Source: Opitutia bacterium
Lineage (GTDB): Bacteria; Verrucomicrobiota; Verrucomicrobiia; Opitutales; Seribacteraceae
Direction: 5' to 3'
NCBI GenBank assembly: GCA_018695085.1
Contig: JABHOU010000650.1
Span: 1-18,257, forward strand
DNA length: 18,257 bases
Shown here: positions 8,217-16,392 of the stretch, piece after piece
How positions within the stretch are numbered: the stretch's first letter is position 1
How the letters are laid out: every line of letters starts with the position of its first letter
Translations under genes and position numbers: made by a program
The notes under the pieces: generated by a model
Database searches by the model: none
What the model was told of the DNA's origin: nothing
What the model saw: only the letters and a program-made list of their open reading frames with translations

Positions 8217-8855
8217 TCATTTCAACCGCTTGATCATCAGATTGCGGTAATGCACGGGGGAGGAATGGTTCTGCAGCCCAATAAAACCAGTGGCCCGCTT
8301 CAGCCCGCCGACTCTTGAGTTCTTCTCGGCAAGTTTTCCAAGGTCGGCCTTCACGATGGGTTTGTCGTTTAGCCAGACCTCGCAAGTGGAGCCTTGGCAA
8401 CGAATCCTCATGCTTTGCCACTCGCCCGCCTTCTTGCTGGCCCGAACGCTGGGAGCGCAAACCGCGTAGATGGCTCCGGTAAACTGCGCCGGCTTGAGGT
8501 TTTTCCATTTTGGCCCGTAATCGTCCAGCACTTGGATTTCCATACCGGCCACCCAAGGGGCGCCCTTATCAGGAGCTCGTATGAAGACTCCGCTGTTGCC
8601 GTTCACGGGAATCTTAAATTCCAACCGCAAGTCAAAATCGGAGAATTCCTCCTTCGTTGCAATCCACTGGGAACCGGATTTTCCGGTACATGAAAGAATG
8701 CCTTTCTTGGCTGCCCAATTGGAGGTGGGACCACCCATGCCTTGCCATCCCGATAGATCCTTACCGTTGAATAGGCTGGCAAAGCCGGATTTCTTTTCGG
8801 CAGAGCAGACGAGAGGTGAAAGAATAAACAAAATCGAGGAGAGAGTCTTCTTCAT
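8217..8855 (-). CDS. DUF1080 secreted protein, 3-keto-disaccharide hydrolase-like
   Basis: This 212-residue exported protein matches the DUF1080 family (Pfam 3-keto-disaccharide hydrolase, a concanavalin/LamG-like beta sandwich). The signal peptide is MKKTLSSILFILSPLVCSAE. The family opening is FASLFNGKDLSGW (25-37). Conserved elements follow: DFDLRLEFKIPVNGNSGVFIRAP (73-95) and AGMEIQVLDD (103-112). The tail GFIGLQNHSSPVHYRNLMIKRL is the usual DUF1080 ending. Some family members are known to cleave 3-keto-glycosides made by a partner dehydrogenase; others are uncharacterised. ATG at 8855 is preferred because it begins the signal peptide; the frame stays open to 8999 but that extension lacks sense. 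It is the only minus-strand gene between two forward runs and diverges from the PA14-sulfatase gene, so it may have its own promoter. Confidence 0.92.
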   Translation of the reverse strand: MKKTLSSILFILSPLVCSAEKKSGFASLFNGKDLSGWQGMGGPTSNWAAKKGILSCTGKSGSQWIATKEEFSDFDLRLEFKIPVNGNSGVFIRAPDKGAPWVAGMEIQVLDDYGPKWKNLKPAQFTGAIYAVCAPSVRASKKAGEWQSMRIRCQGSTCEVWLNDKPIVKADLGKLAEKNSRVGGLKRATGFIGLQNHSSPVHYRNLMIKRLK

Positions 8856-9004
8856 TCCAAGTGTAATGAAAAGGGAATGATTCAAAGGCAATTGCAATTT
8901 AGCCATGGGGAAATGGATCCAGTTTGGAGTCAAGGAAAGCAAATCACGAACAAGACCGAAACCGTGTTGCCAAACAAGGCCATGAAGGGAAAGATTCAAG
9001 GCAC
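8856..9004. promoter_or_regulatory. Divergent intergenic region, presumed promoters for DUF1080 (-) and PA14-sulfatase (+)
   Basis: These 149 bases separate the start codons of two divergently transcribed genes, so each must be transcribed from within or just beyond this stretch. I could not identify a convincing -35/-10 pair or operator. AAGG at 8998-9001 lies only three bases before the ATG at 9005, and GAAGGGAAAG further upstream is an alternative ribosome-binding region. Confidence 0.45.
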
Positions 9005-11002
9005 ATGAGGAAAAAAATTATTTCAGGCATTCTTTTTGTATTGGGAATAACCTTTTTGGACGCCAGGACCGACAAGCCTAACGTCATATTCATATTAACC
9101 GACGACTTGGGTTACGGAGACCTCGGCGTTCTTTTTCAAAAGAAGCGCGAGGGAGTTCAGCTCAAAACCCCGGAATTGGATCAAATGGCCGAGGAAGGCA
9201 CGGTCATGAACCGGCATTACTGTCCCGCCCCCATTTGCGCGCCCTCACGGGCTTCCCTCATAACGGGTATGCATCAGGGGCACTCGAACGTGCGCAACAT
9301 GCAATTCGACAAGGCCATCGAGGATAATTGGAATTTTGCCAACACCTTGCAGAAAGCGGGTTACCACACCATCCATTTGGGCAAGTACGGATTGCAGGGT
9401 TGGGGCAATTCTCCGGAAAAATGGGCAGGTTATCCGACGAAACGGGGCTTTGATTATTTCTATGGCTATGTCAGGCACGTGGACGGACACCAGCATTACC
9501 CGGCAAATTTCTGGGAACTCGGAGATAATAAATCCCACCAGCAAAAAAAGGAAGTCTGGGAAAACAACAAGGAAGTTTCCGCAGGTTTGGACAAATGCTA
9601 CACCACCGATTTATGGACCGCCAAGGCCAAGCAATTGATCGTGGCCGAAACCAAGGAGAATCCCAAGCGGCCGTTCTTCCTATTTCTATCCTACGACACC
9701 CCCCATGCCGCGCTGCAATTGCCTACCATCGCCTACCCCAAAGGCAAAGGCATCAAAGGCGGACTGCAATGGCTGGGGAAACCCGGCAGAATGATCAACA
9801 CGGCAGAGGGAACCATCGATCATTATCGCGATCCCCATTACACGGACAAGGGCCTGACGGACGTGGCAGAGAGGTTTGCCACTTCCATTACCCGGATTGA
9901 TCATTGTATCGGTGATCTTCTGCAAACCCTCAAAGACCTTAAGATCGACAAGGAAACCATTGTCATATTCTCCTCCGACAACGGTCCTCACCGGGAAGCC
10001 TACATCAAAGGAGCGCGATGGAGCCCATCGGTCTTTGAATCCGCCGGCAGGTTCACCGGATCCAAGGGCTCATCCCAAGAAGGAGGACTACGCGTACCCA
10101 CGTTGGCGTGGGGACCTTCCAGGATAAAGGCGGGGCAAAAATCCAATGCGCCTTCCCAGTTTCACGATTGGATGGCCACCTTTTGCGATTATGCCGGCCT
10201 TGTTGCGCCCGCAAGAACGGATGGAGTCTCCCTGATCCCGACCCTTCATCAGGCGGGCAAGCAAAGGAAAGGCGTAGTCTACGTCGAATTCAATAATCAA
10301 CAGGGACTGTACTTGGATGGCTACAAAGGCTTACGGATGAAAGCCACGGATCATTCGGTCGACTTTGCCATTTTCAACACCATTGATGACGAACCCGAAT
10401 CAAAGAACTTAGCCGGAACCTCGGAAGAGTTCATTCTTTTGCAAAAGAGAATGAAGGACGAAGTGCTCAGGATAAGAATGCCCAACCGGCATGCCAAAAG
10501 ATCCTATGATGGCGAATTTGTCCCCGCCCTGGACATTGACGAAGCTGATTTAAGCCAGGGCGTGTTGGTCAAATCCTACCTGGGCGAATGGGACTGGGTT
10601 CCCGAGTTTCTTCAAATGAAAGCCAAGACGGAATCCTTGGAAAAGAACATCGCCCTAGGGTCGCTTCCTGCCGAAAAAAGCGCTGGCTTGCTGTTCTCCG
10701 GATACCTCAAAATTCCGGAGTCGGGGGATTGGACCTTTCAGTGCGAGGCTTCGGGTGGTTTGATCTTCAAGATACACAACAAGTTGGTCCTCGATGGTGA
10801 CTATAAGTACGACGGCAGCGAGATCAGCTCTATGGTAAGACTGGCTGAGGGCATTCATCCCTACCGCTTGTATTACAAGACTTCTTCCGAACAACCCGCC
10901 CTCAGCCTGCAATGGGAAGGCCCAAATACTGCCAAGGGCTCGATCCCCCCTGATGCGTTGCTTGCGCAAGGTAAGCACAAGCGCGGGAAGAAACTGCACT
11001 GA
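9005..11002 (+). CDS. Secreted sulfatase fused to a C-terminal PA14-like domain
   Basis: This protein of 665 residues is longer than a bare sulfatase (about 450-500). A signal peptide (MRKKIISGILFVLGITFLDA) leads into KPNVIFILTDDLGYGD with the metal pair D33-D34. The formylglycine motif CAPSR is at 78-82. The segment that reads GKWHLG in many sulfatases is GKYGLQGWG, with K127 kept and Gly at the His position, as in the GKWGLGG-type (S1_16-like) group. D325-N326 is the second metal site, followed by FTGSKGSSQEGGLRVP. Residues about 519-655 resemble a PA14 domain: SGYLKIPESGDWTFQCEASGG, a short HNKLVLDGDY strand, then AEGIHPYRLYY and ALSLQWEGP. PA14 domains commonly bind carbohydrate, so this one may anchor the enzyme to its glycan. 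ATG at 9005 starts the signal peptide; the frame is open upstream to 8924 but that part is not convincing. Confidence 0.92.
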   Translation: MRKKIISGILFVLGITFLDARTDKPNVIFILTDDLGYGDLGVLFQKKREGVQLKTPELDQMAEEGTVMNRHYCPAPICAPSRASLITGMHQGHSNVRNMQFDKAIEDNWNFANTLQKAGYHTIHLGKYGLQGWGNSPEKWAGYPTKRGFDYFYGYVRHVDGHQHYPANFWELGDNKSHQQKKEVWENNKEVSAGLDKCYTTDLWTAKAKQLIVAETKENPKRPFFLFLSYDTPHAALQLPTIAYPKGKGIKGGLQWLGKPGRMINTAEGTIDHYRDPHYTDKGLTDVAERFATSITRIDHCIGDLLQTLKDLKIDKETIVIFSSDNGPHREAYIKGARWSPSVFESAGRFTGSKGSSQEGGLRVPTLAWGPSRIKAGQKSNAPSQFHDWMATFCDYAGLVAPARTDGVSLIPTLHQAGKQRKGVVYVEFNNQQGLYLDGYKGLRMKATDHSVDFAIFNTIDDEPESKNLAGTSEEFILLQKRMKDEVLRIRMPNRHAKRSYDGEFVPALDIDEADLSQGVLVKSYLGEWDWVPEFLQMKAKTESLEKNIALGSLPAEKSAGLLFSGYLKIPESGDWTFQCEASGGLIFKIHNKLVLDGDYKYDGSEISSMVRLAEGIHPYRLYYKTSSEQPALSLQWEGPNTAKGSIPPDALLAQGKHKRGKKLH

Positions 11003-11134
11003 GAATTCTTTGAACTTCTATGAATCGGGGAGTGGGGTGGCATGGATTTGCGCAACTTTTGATTGTTCTCGCGCGTTAAACTATCACTCCGACTTTATTC
11101 AGATCACTCTCCATCCAACATTACGTTAATCCAC

Positions 11135-12493
11135 ATGAAACACCCAAGCCATTCCTTCTTGCTCGCCCTCCTCGCCCTCGCCGGAGCTTGCTTCTTCACT
11201 TCGACTTCCCTGTCGGCCGTGGACAAGCCGAACGTCGTGCTCATCTATATCGATGACTTGGGTTACGGGGACGTCGGATGCTATGACTGCAAGGACATAC
11301 CCACCCCGCACGTCGACCGGTTGGCCAAGGAAGGGGTACGCTTCACTGCCTCCTACATCACCAACCCGCCCTGTTGTCCAAGCCGCTGCGCCCTGATGAT
11401 GGGTCAGTACGGCCAGCGCTTCGGGAAATACGGGATGTCCCGCGGACTGCCCATCCCCGAGGACCGCCCGACCCTCGCCAAATTCATGGGGCAGAATGGA
11501 TACGTCACCGGCCAAATCGGAAAGTGGGACATCGGGACCAAGGCCCAAGGGCCACTCCAGGTTGGGTTCGCGGAGGTCGCCCAGAAGCCACCCAAGAAAA
11601 AGGGGTCGAAATATTTCTGCAAAAACAAGGCGGGAAAGACCCAGTGGCTTACAGATTATGACGGAGATAATATCGTCAAATTTATCGAGCGACATAAATC
11701 AGAGCCTTTCTTTCTCTACTGGGCACCCGAAGCCGTGCATTCCAAGAATGACGAAGCTCCGCCCAGCCTGACCAAGCGCACCACGGCCAAGGGCAAGCGA
11801 AGCAAACTGGCCGGAGCCATCGTCTCGGTCGACGATCAGGTGGGCAAGCTCATCAAAGCATTGAACGAACATGACCTACGCAAGAACACCCTTATCATCT
11901 TCTCAAGCGACAACGGAGCCAATGTCGGTGAGGAAGGATCATCCGCTCCTTACCGGGGAGGAAAAGGGAGCGGCACACAACAGGAAGGCTGGGTACGCGT
12001 ACCAACCATTTTCTCGATGCCCGGCGTAGTTCCCGAAGGCAAGGACTACCACAAGCAAATCGCCAACTTCGATTTCTATTCCACCATTGTATCGGTAGCC
12101 GGCTTGCCCATCCCGAAACATTGCGACGGGGTGAACCTGATCCCTTTTCTCACTGGCAAGAACAAGGACGAACCACACGAGTATCTTTTTTGGCTCAACA
12201 ACGAACCGGGAGATGCCGAAAGAAGACATCTCATTGCCGTACGCTGGAAGAAATGGAGACTTTACAAAAAGTACGCCAAGGATCCTTGGCAATTGTTCGA
12301 TCTCGAAGCCGACCCCAAGGAAGAGCGGAACGTCGCGGACAAGCATCCCGGGGTCGTCAAGCAGCTCTCGGCCAAACACGCGGACTGGGTCAAGACCCTC
12401 GCCCCGCTGGGCAAGATTCCCAAACTCGCAAGATCCGACGATCGAATTGGAACGGGGCACGGCTGGGCGTACGCAAAAGATCCTGCCAAGTAA
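11135..12493 (+). CDS. Secreted sulfatase with altered active-site motif (GKWDIG)
   Basis: This 452-residue type I sulfatase has a signal peptide (MKHPSHSFLLALLALAGACFF...LSA). It has the metal pair D40-D41 (YIDDLGYGD) and the formylglycine motif CCPSR at 80-84, so C80 is the residue to be modified. The second metal site D259-N260 is intact, followed by APYRGGKGSGTQQEGWVRVP. Two positions are unusual. GKWHLG reads GKWDIG (D132 for the usual His), and the segment after the motif reads CALMMG rather than xxLLTG. The protein resembles Planctomycetota/Verrucomicrobiota arylsulfatases overall. Activity may be altered or directed at a different substrate. ATG 11135 starts the signal peptide; the upstream open frame to a TTG at 11063 is not credible. 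The gap to the preceding gene is 132 bases, enough for its own promoter. Confidence 0.9.
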   Translation: MKHPSHSFLLALLALAGACFFTSTSLSAVDKPNVVLIYIDDLGYGDVGCYDCKDIPTPHVDRLAKEGVRFTASYITNPPCCPSRCALMMGQYGQRFGKYGMSRGLPIPEDRPTLAKFMGQNGYVTGQIGKWDIGTKAQGPLQVGFAEVAQKPPKKKGSKYFCKNKAGKTQWLTDYDGDNIVKFIERHKSEPFFLYWAPEAVHSKNDEAPPSLTKRTTAKGKRSKLAGAIVSVDDQVGKLIKALNEHDLRKNTLIIFSSDNGANVGEEGSSAPYRGGKGSGTQQEGWVRVPTIFSMPGVVPEGKDYHKQIANFDFYSTIVSVAGLPIPKHCDGVNLIPFLTGKNKDEPHEYLFWLNNEPGDAERRHLIAVRWKKWRLYKKYAKDPWQLFDLEADPKEERNVADKHPGVVKQLSAKHADWVKTLAPLGKIPKLARSDDRIGTGHGWAYAKDPAK

Positions 12494-12628
12494 GTAATTT
12501 ATTGGTCAGGTTTTGCTTTCCACTCTATGTATTTATCGTCGCGTTCTACCCTACTGATTCGCGAAAAAAACTTTTGAATAAGAATGTTTTTGGAGTTGCG
12601 GAAAAAGTGCTCTAAGAAAAAATCATTT

Positions 12629-13882
12629 ATGTTCACTAAAACAATCCGCAGATCTTTCCTCAAGGGAATGGGAGTCAGCCTTGCCCTCCCCATGATGGAA
12701 TCTATTGCTCCCCGGGCTTACGCCGCCGGCTCCTCGAAAGCCAAACGGATGGCCATCGTATCCGTTCCCTTCGGGATGGTGGTGGACAAGTTTCACCCAA
12801 AAGACACGGGAGAAAACTGGACGCTCTCCCCCACGCTTGCTCCCCTCGCCGAACTCAAGCAGGACTTCACGGCCTTTTCCGGTCTCGACCACGGAGTGAA
12901 TGGAGGCCACGCCGCCAACCATACTCTCCTAAGTGGCATCAAGAGTACCGAGCGGGCAGGCTACCCCGACGGGAACCTTACCGTCGACCAGAGAGCCGCC
13001 GAGTTGGTTGGTCACCAGACCCGTTTCCCATCTCTTGTGTTCTGGCGGGACGGCATGAGCTATACCCGCACCGGAGTGCGTGTCCCGGCTTTAGAGAAAC
13101 CCAGTGACGCTTTCAATCTCATGTTCGTGAACGATACGGACGAACAGAAAAAATTCAACCGGGCCGCCTTCCGGTCAAGCGGAAGCATTTTGGATACCGT
13201 GCTTGAGGACGCCCGTAAACTGCAGCATGAACTCTCCGGCAACGACCGTCACAAGCTCGAGGAGTACTTCGACTCGATTCGGGAAACGGAAAAGAAGATC
13301 GAGATTTCCAAGGGATGGGTCGACAAGGACAAGCCCCGCATCAAGGGCCAAGGAATGAACAGCGTCGCTGCGGGAAGCCGGGACGATGCTCTTGGCAGTA
13401 ATCAGGTCGAAATCTGGATGGACTTGATGTTACTTGCCTTGCAGACCGACTCAACGCGCATCGTTTCGATGGCCGCCAACAACTGCAATTGGGGACTGGA
13501 GGGTGTGACCGACAGCTACCACACCCTCTCGCACCATGGACAACGCGAGGAAGTGCTAGCCCAGTTGGCAATCGTGGAAGAGTTCCTAATGAAAAATTTC
13601 GCCCGGTTTATCAAGCGGCTAAAAGACATTAAGGATGCGGAGGAACGCCCTCTTCTCGAAAGTACTCAGGTCTTGTTTGGCTCCGGACTGGGAAGCGGAA
13701 GTCGGCACAGCAATGTAGACCTTCCCCTCATCCTCGCAGGTGGGGGATGGAAGCACGGCCGTCATCTGGATGCCCGACGCAAACAACCGCTTTGCAACCT
13801 TTTCCTCAGCATGCTCCAGCGCATGGACGCCGAACAAGACTACTTCAACCGAAGCAGCGGCACTTTGACTGGCTTGTCCTGA
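12629..13882 (+). CDS. DUF1552 (HXXSHH) family protein, Tat-exported
   Basis: This 417-residue protein has a twin-arginine signal (IRRSFLKG, 6-13) and the family's signature H-x-x-S-H-H. The signature appears as HTLSHH at residues 298-303, within SYHTLSHHGQ. Other family features are SVPFGMVVDKFHP, the DHGVNGGHAANH segment, and a C-terminal FGSGLGSGSRHSNVDLPLILAG block with several His and Asp residues that could bind metal. The family (Pfam PF07586) is common in Planctomycetota and Verrucomicrobiota and has no established activity. It is usually found beside a DUF1592/1588-type cytochrome gene, and here the partner starts 2 bases after its stop. I chose ATG 12629 because it places the RR motif near the N-terminus; an in-frame ATG at 12584 would add 15 residues. 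Only a weak purine-rich AAGAAAA precedes the start. Confidence 0.93.
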   Translation: MFTKTIRRSFLKGMGVSLALPMMESIAPRAYAAGSSKAKRMAIVSVPFGMVVDKFHPKDTGENWTLSPTLAPLAELKQDFTAFSGLDHGVNGGHAANHTLLSGIKSTERAGYPDGNLTVDQRAAELVGHQTRFPSLVFWRDGMSYTRTGVRVPALEKPSDAFNLMFVNDTDEQKKFNRAAFRSSGSILDTVLEDARKLQHELSGNDRHKLEEYFDSIRETEKKIEISKGWVDKDKPRIKGQGMNSVAAGSRDDALGSNQVEIWMDLMLLALQTDSTRIVSMAANNCNWGLEGVTDSYHTLSHHGQREEVLAQLAIVEEFLMKNFARFIKRLKDIKDAEERPLLESTQVLFGSGLGSGSRHSNVDLPLILAGGGWKHGRHLDARRKQPLCNLFLSMLQRMDAEQDYFNRSSGTLTGLS

Positions 13883-13884
13883 TT

Positions 13885-16314
13885 ATGCATCACCCAATCC
13901 TCTGCCTCGCATCGGTGGCTTTGCTTGCCCCTTTTGCGAGTGCCGATGATCCACAAGCTTTCTTCGAGCAACATTGTATCCATTGCCACGGAGAGCATAA
14001 ACAAAAGGGTAAACTTAGGCTCGATGGTGAAACTTGGAACCGGGCCGAAGAAAACAAAACAGAGCTTTGGCAGGAAGTCATAGACCGAATAGATTCCGGG
14101 GAAATGCCTCCGGAGGAGGAACCAAGACCTCCCGCGAACGAGCGTTCTGCCATTCTTTCCCACCTGCGGACACTTCTTTCAAAGACCACTGCCAACGCCA
14201 AGCCGAAGCAAGTTACGTTGCGCCGCCTCAACCGGCTTCAGTACCGCAACACGATACGGGATTTACTTCTTCTTGACCTAACGGTTAACGACCCGACCGA
14301 AGCCTTTCCAGCCGACGACAAACTCGAGGGCTTCGACAACCTTGGCGAAGCTCTGCAAATGTCGGATTTCCTTCTCCGTCAATACCTGAAGGTCGCCCGA
14401 CGCTTGGTGGACCTGTCCACCTTTGCCGACCATAAGCCGGAACCCGTCACTTACACTCTGCGACAGGAAGGTAAAAGCCGCCCCAAGAATTTCAGTACTG
14501 GAAGAGACGACCCCACCCGATCATACGCCGTTTTGACCAGCAACGACGAACGGGCTCCCGGTGATCCGAGAGGGCAATCGCTTACAAACTGTAGAGACGG
14601 GGCCACTCACGATGGATATTATGACTTCACCTTCGAGGTCGAGTCTCAAGGGAGGGGAAACCTAACGAAAGTCTTTGGCGCCCAGCGTCGCAACGACTAT
14701 CCGGTGTACCGGCCCGAAGATCTCCATCGCTTTGAGATTTATGTCACGGCACCCAACAAATCATCCGCCGTGCAAACCCGTCCACGCACTTTGGTTCACG
14801 CCATCGACTTGCCGGACGAAGAGCGGGTGGTAATCAAAAAACGGATTTGGCTCCCCAAGGAATGGAGGGTCGAGGTCGGCTTTGGCAACGGCTATTGGGG
14901 GGTGGTCGACCCCATCCTTCTGGTTGACCCCGGATTTGACTTGGAAACTTTTCGCGAACTCCCCAAACGGGAACAATACTCACTCTATGGAAAACTTCTG
15001 ATCGATCGCTTCGAAAAGGCCGATGCTCCCCGTATCACGATCCACCGGGCGATCGAGACCGGTCCCGTCTACCGACAGTGGCCGCCCGCCAGCCACGAGA
15101 TGATCTGGGGCAAGGAAGGACAGTCCGACGATGAAGTCGTCCGGATTTTCGCAACCCGAGCCTTCCGCCGGCCCGTAAGCGAAGAGCAAATAGCTCCCTA
15201 CCTTCGCCTCGCGCGAACCAGCCCCGAAGGCCTTCGCAGCGCCATCGAAGCGATCCTGTGCTCCCCGAGGTTTCTCTACCTTCAGGAAAACGGCGATGAG
15301 TTGGACGATTACGCGATCGCCTCCCGTCTTGCGTATTTTCTTTGGAACACCATGCCGGACGAAGCCCTGCTCAAGGATGCGGCCGAGACAAAACTGAGGA
15401 ACCCCAAGACTCTTACAAAACATCTCGAGCGCATGCTGTCCGATCCACGCTCGGACGAGTTCATCCACTCCTTCGTTTGGTCATGGTTGCACTTCGATAA
15501 CACCGTCGAGATGGCCCCTGATCCAATTAAATTTTACGAGTTTCACCGTAACCGCATTGACGAAGCAATGATTGAAGAATCACGGGAATTCTTCCGCTAT
15601 CTCATCGACGAAAACTTACCGATCGCCCGCTTTATCGACGCCGACTTCGCTTTCATCAATTCAAATTTGGCGAGACATTACGGCCTGCCCGGAAAGGTGA
15701 ACACCGTGACGGCCTTTCGCAAGGTTTCCCTTACCGAAACACCTCTGCGAGGCGGACTTCTCGGGCAAGCCTCCGTCCTGACTGCCTCCGCCAACGGGGT
15801 CGACACCTCACCGGTTGTCCGGGGCATTTGGATCCTCGAAAATTTACTCGGAACCACACCCGACTCACCACCTCCTGACCTCGACCTTCCCGAACCCGAT
15901 GCACGGGGTGAACTGACCATCCGCGAACTGTACGCAAAACACCGCACGCTCCAGTCTTGTAACGACTGCCACAAAAAAATCGACCCTCTCGGTTTCGCCC
16001 TCGAAAACTTCGATGCCACCGGACAATGGAGAACGCAGTATGAGTCCGGGCACCGGATCGAGTCCTCCGGGCGGATGCCCGACGGCAAAACATTCAAGAA
16101 TCTTGACGGGCTCAAAAAGATCATGGCAAGCGACCTGCGCCAATTCTCCCGCAATCTCTGTACCAAGTTACTCACTTATGCCACCGGTCGCACCATGGAG
16201 GTCTCCGACCGGCCTGAGATCGATCGATTGGTCGAGCTATCCTTGGAAAATAAAATTGGGCTCAAGGACCTGCTCCGCGTGATCGTTACCAGTGAGATCT
16301 TCTTGAGCAAATGA
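13885..16314 (+). CDS. Two-haem PSD/PSCyt protein (DUF1587-DUF1595-DUF1592-DUF1588-DUF1585)
   Basis: This 809-residue exported protein has the signal peptide MHHPILCLASVALLAPFASA. A c-type haem site CIHCH (31-35) lies in an N-terminal cytochrome segment that continues to KLRLDG. The rest follows the planctomycete PSD/PSCyt order. PSD3/DUF1587 at about 110-173 includes RRLNRLQYRNTIRDLL and FPADDKLEGFDNLGEAL. A beta-rich middle part spans about 175-410. PSD5/DUF1595 is at about 413-468, with ATRAFRRPVSEEQI. PSD4/DUF1592 is at about 473-603. PSCyt3/DUF1588 is at about 615-715, with a second haem motif CNDCH (692-696) followed by KIDPLGFALENFD. PSD2/DUF1585 is at 730-808. The role is not established; redox or surface-protein functions are suggested. 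It overlaps nothing and follows DUF1552 by 2 bases, suggesting translational coupling. The 3' end faces a minus-strand sulfatase. Confidence 0.95.
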   Translation: MHHPILCLASVALLAPFASADDPQAFFEQHCIHCHGEHKQKGKLRLDGETWNRAEENKTELWQEVIDRIDSGEMPPEEEPRPPANERSAILSHLRTLLSKTTANAKPKQVTLRRLNRLQYRNTIRDLLLLDLTVNDPTEAFPADDKLEGFDNLGEALQMSDFLLRQYLKVARRLVDLSTFADHKPEPVTYTLRQEGKSRPKNFSTGRDDPTRSYAVLTSNDERAPGDPRGQSLTNCRDGATHDGYYDFTFEVESQGRGNLTKVFGAQRRNDYPVYRPEDLHRFEIYVTAPNKSSAVQTRPRTLVHAIDLPDEERVVIKKRIWLPKEWRVEVGFGNGYWGVVDPILLVDPGFDLETFRELPKREQYSLYGKLLIDRFEKADAPRITIHRAIETGPVYRQWPPASHEMIWGKEGQSDDEVVRIFATRAFRRPVSEEQIAPYLRLARTSPEGLRSAIEAILCSPRFLYLQENGDELDDYAIASRLAYFLWNTMPDEALLKDAAETKLRNPKTLTKHLERMLSDPRSDEFIHSFVWSWLHFDNTVEMAPDPIKFYEFHRNRIDEAMIEESREFFRYLIDENLPIARFIDADFAFINSNLARHYGLPGKVNTVTAFRKVSLTETPLRGGLLGQASVLTASANGVDTSPVVRGIWILENLLGTTPDSPPPDLDLPEPDARGELTIRELYAKHRTLQSCNDCHKKIDPLGFALENFDATGQWRTQYESGHRIESSGRMPDGKTFKNLDGLKKIMASDLRQFSRNLCTKLLTYATGRTMEVSDRPEIDRLVELSLENKIGLKDLLRVIVTSEIFLSK

Positions 16315-16392
16315 TACCATCCGGTTACGAAGTGAGCTCCGCATAAAGATCTTTCGCTCCCTTTGCTCGGGGAGAATTTCACATACTTTGGA

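Noticed and set aside
8924..9004. Upstream extension of the PA14-sulfatase to an ATG at 8924
   Set aside because: The added 27 residues are charged and precede a complete signal peptide that starts at the ATG at 9005, so they would bury the export signal.
16357..16374. Hairpin CTCCC/GGGAG in the convergent gap after the PSD/PSCyt gene
   Set aside because: The stem is only five pairs with an 8-base loop and no T tract on either strand, too weak to call a terminator.
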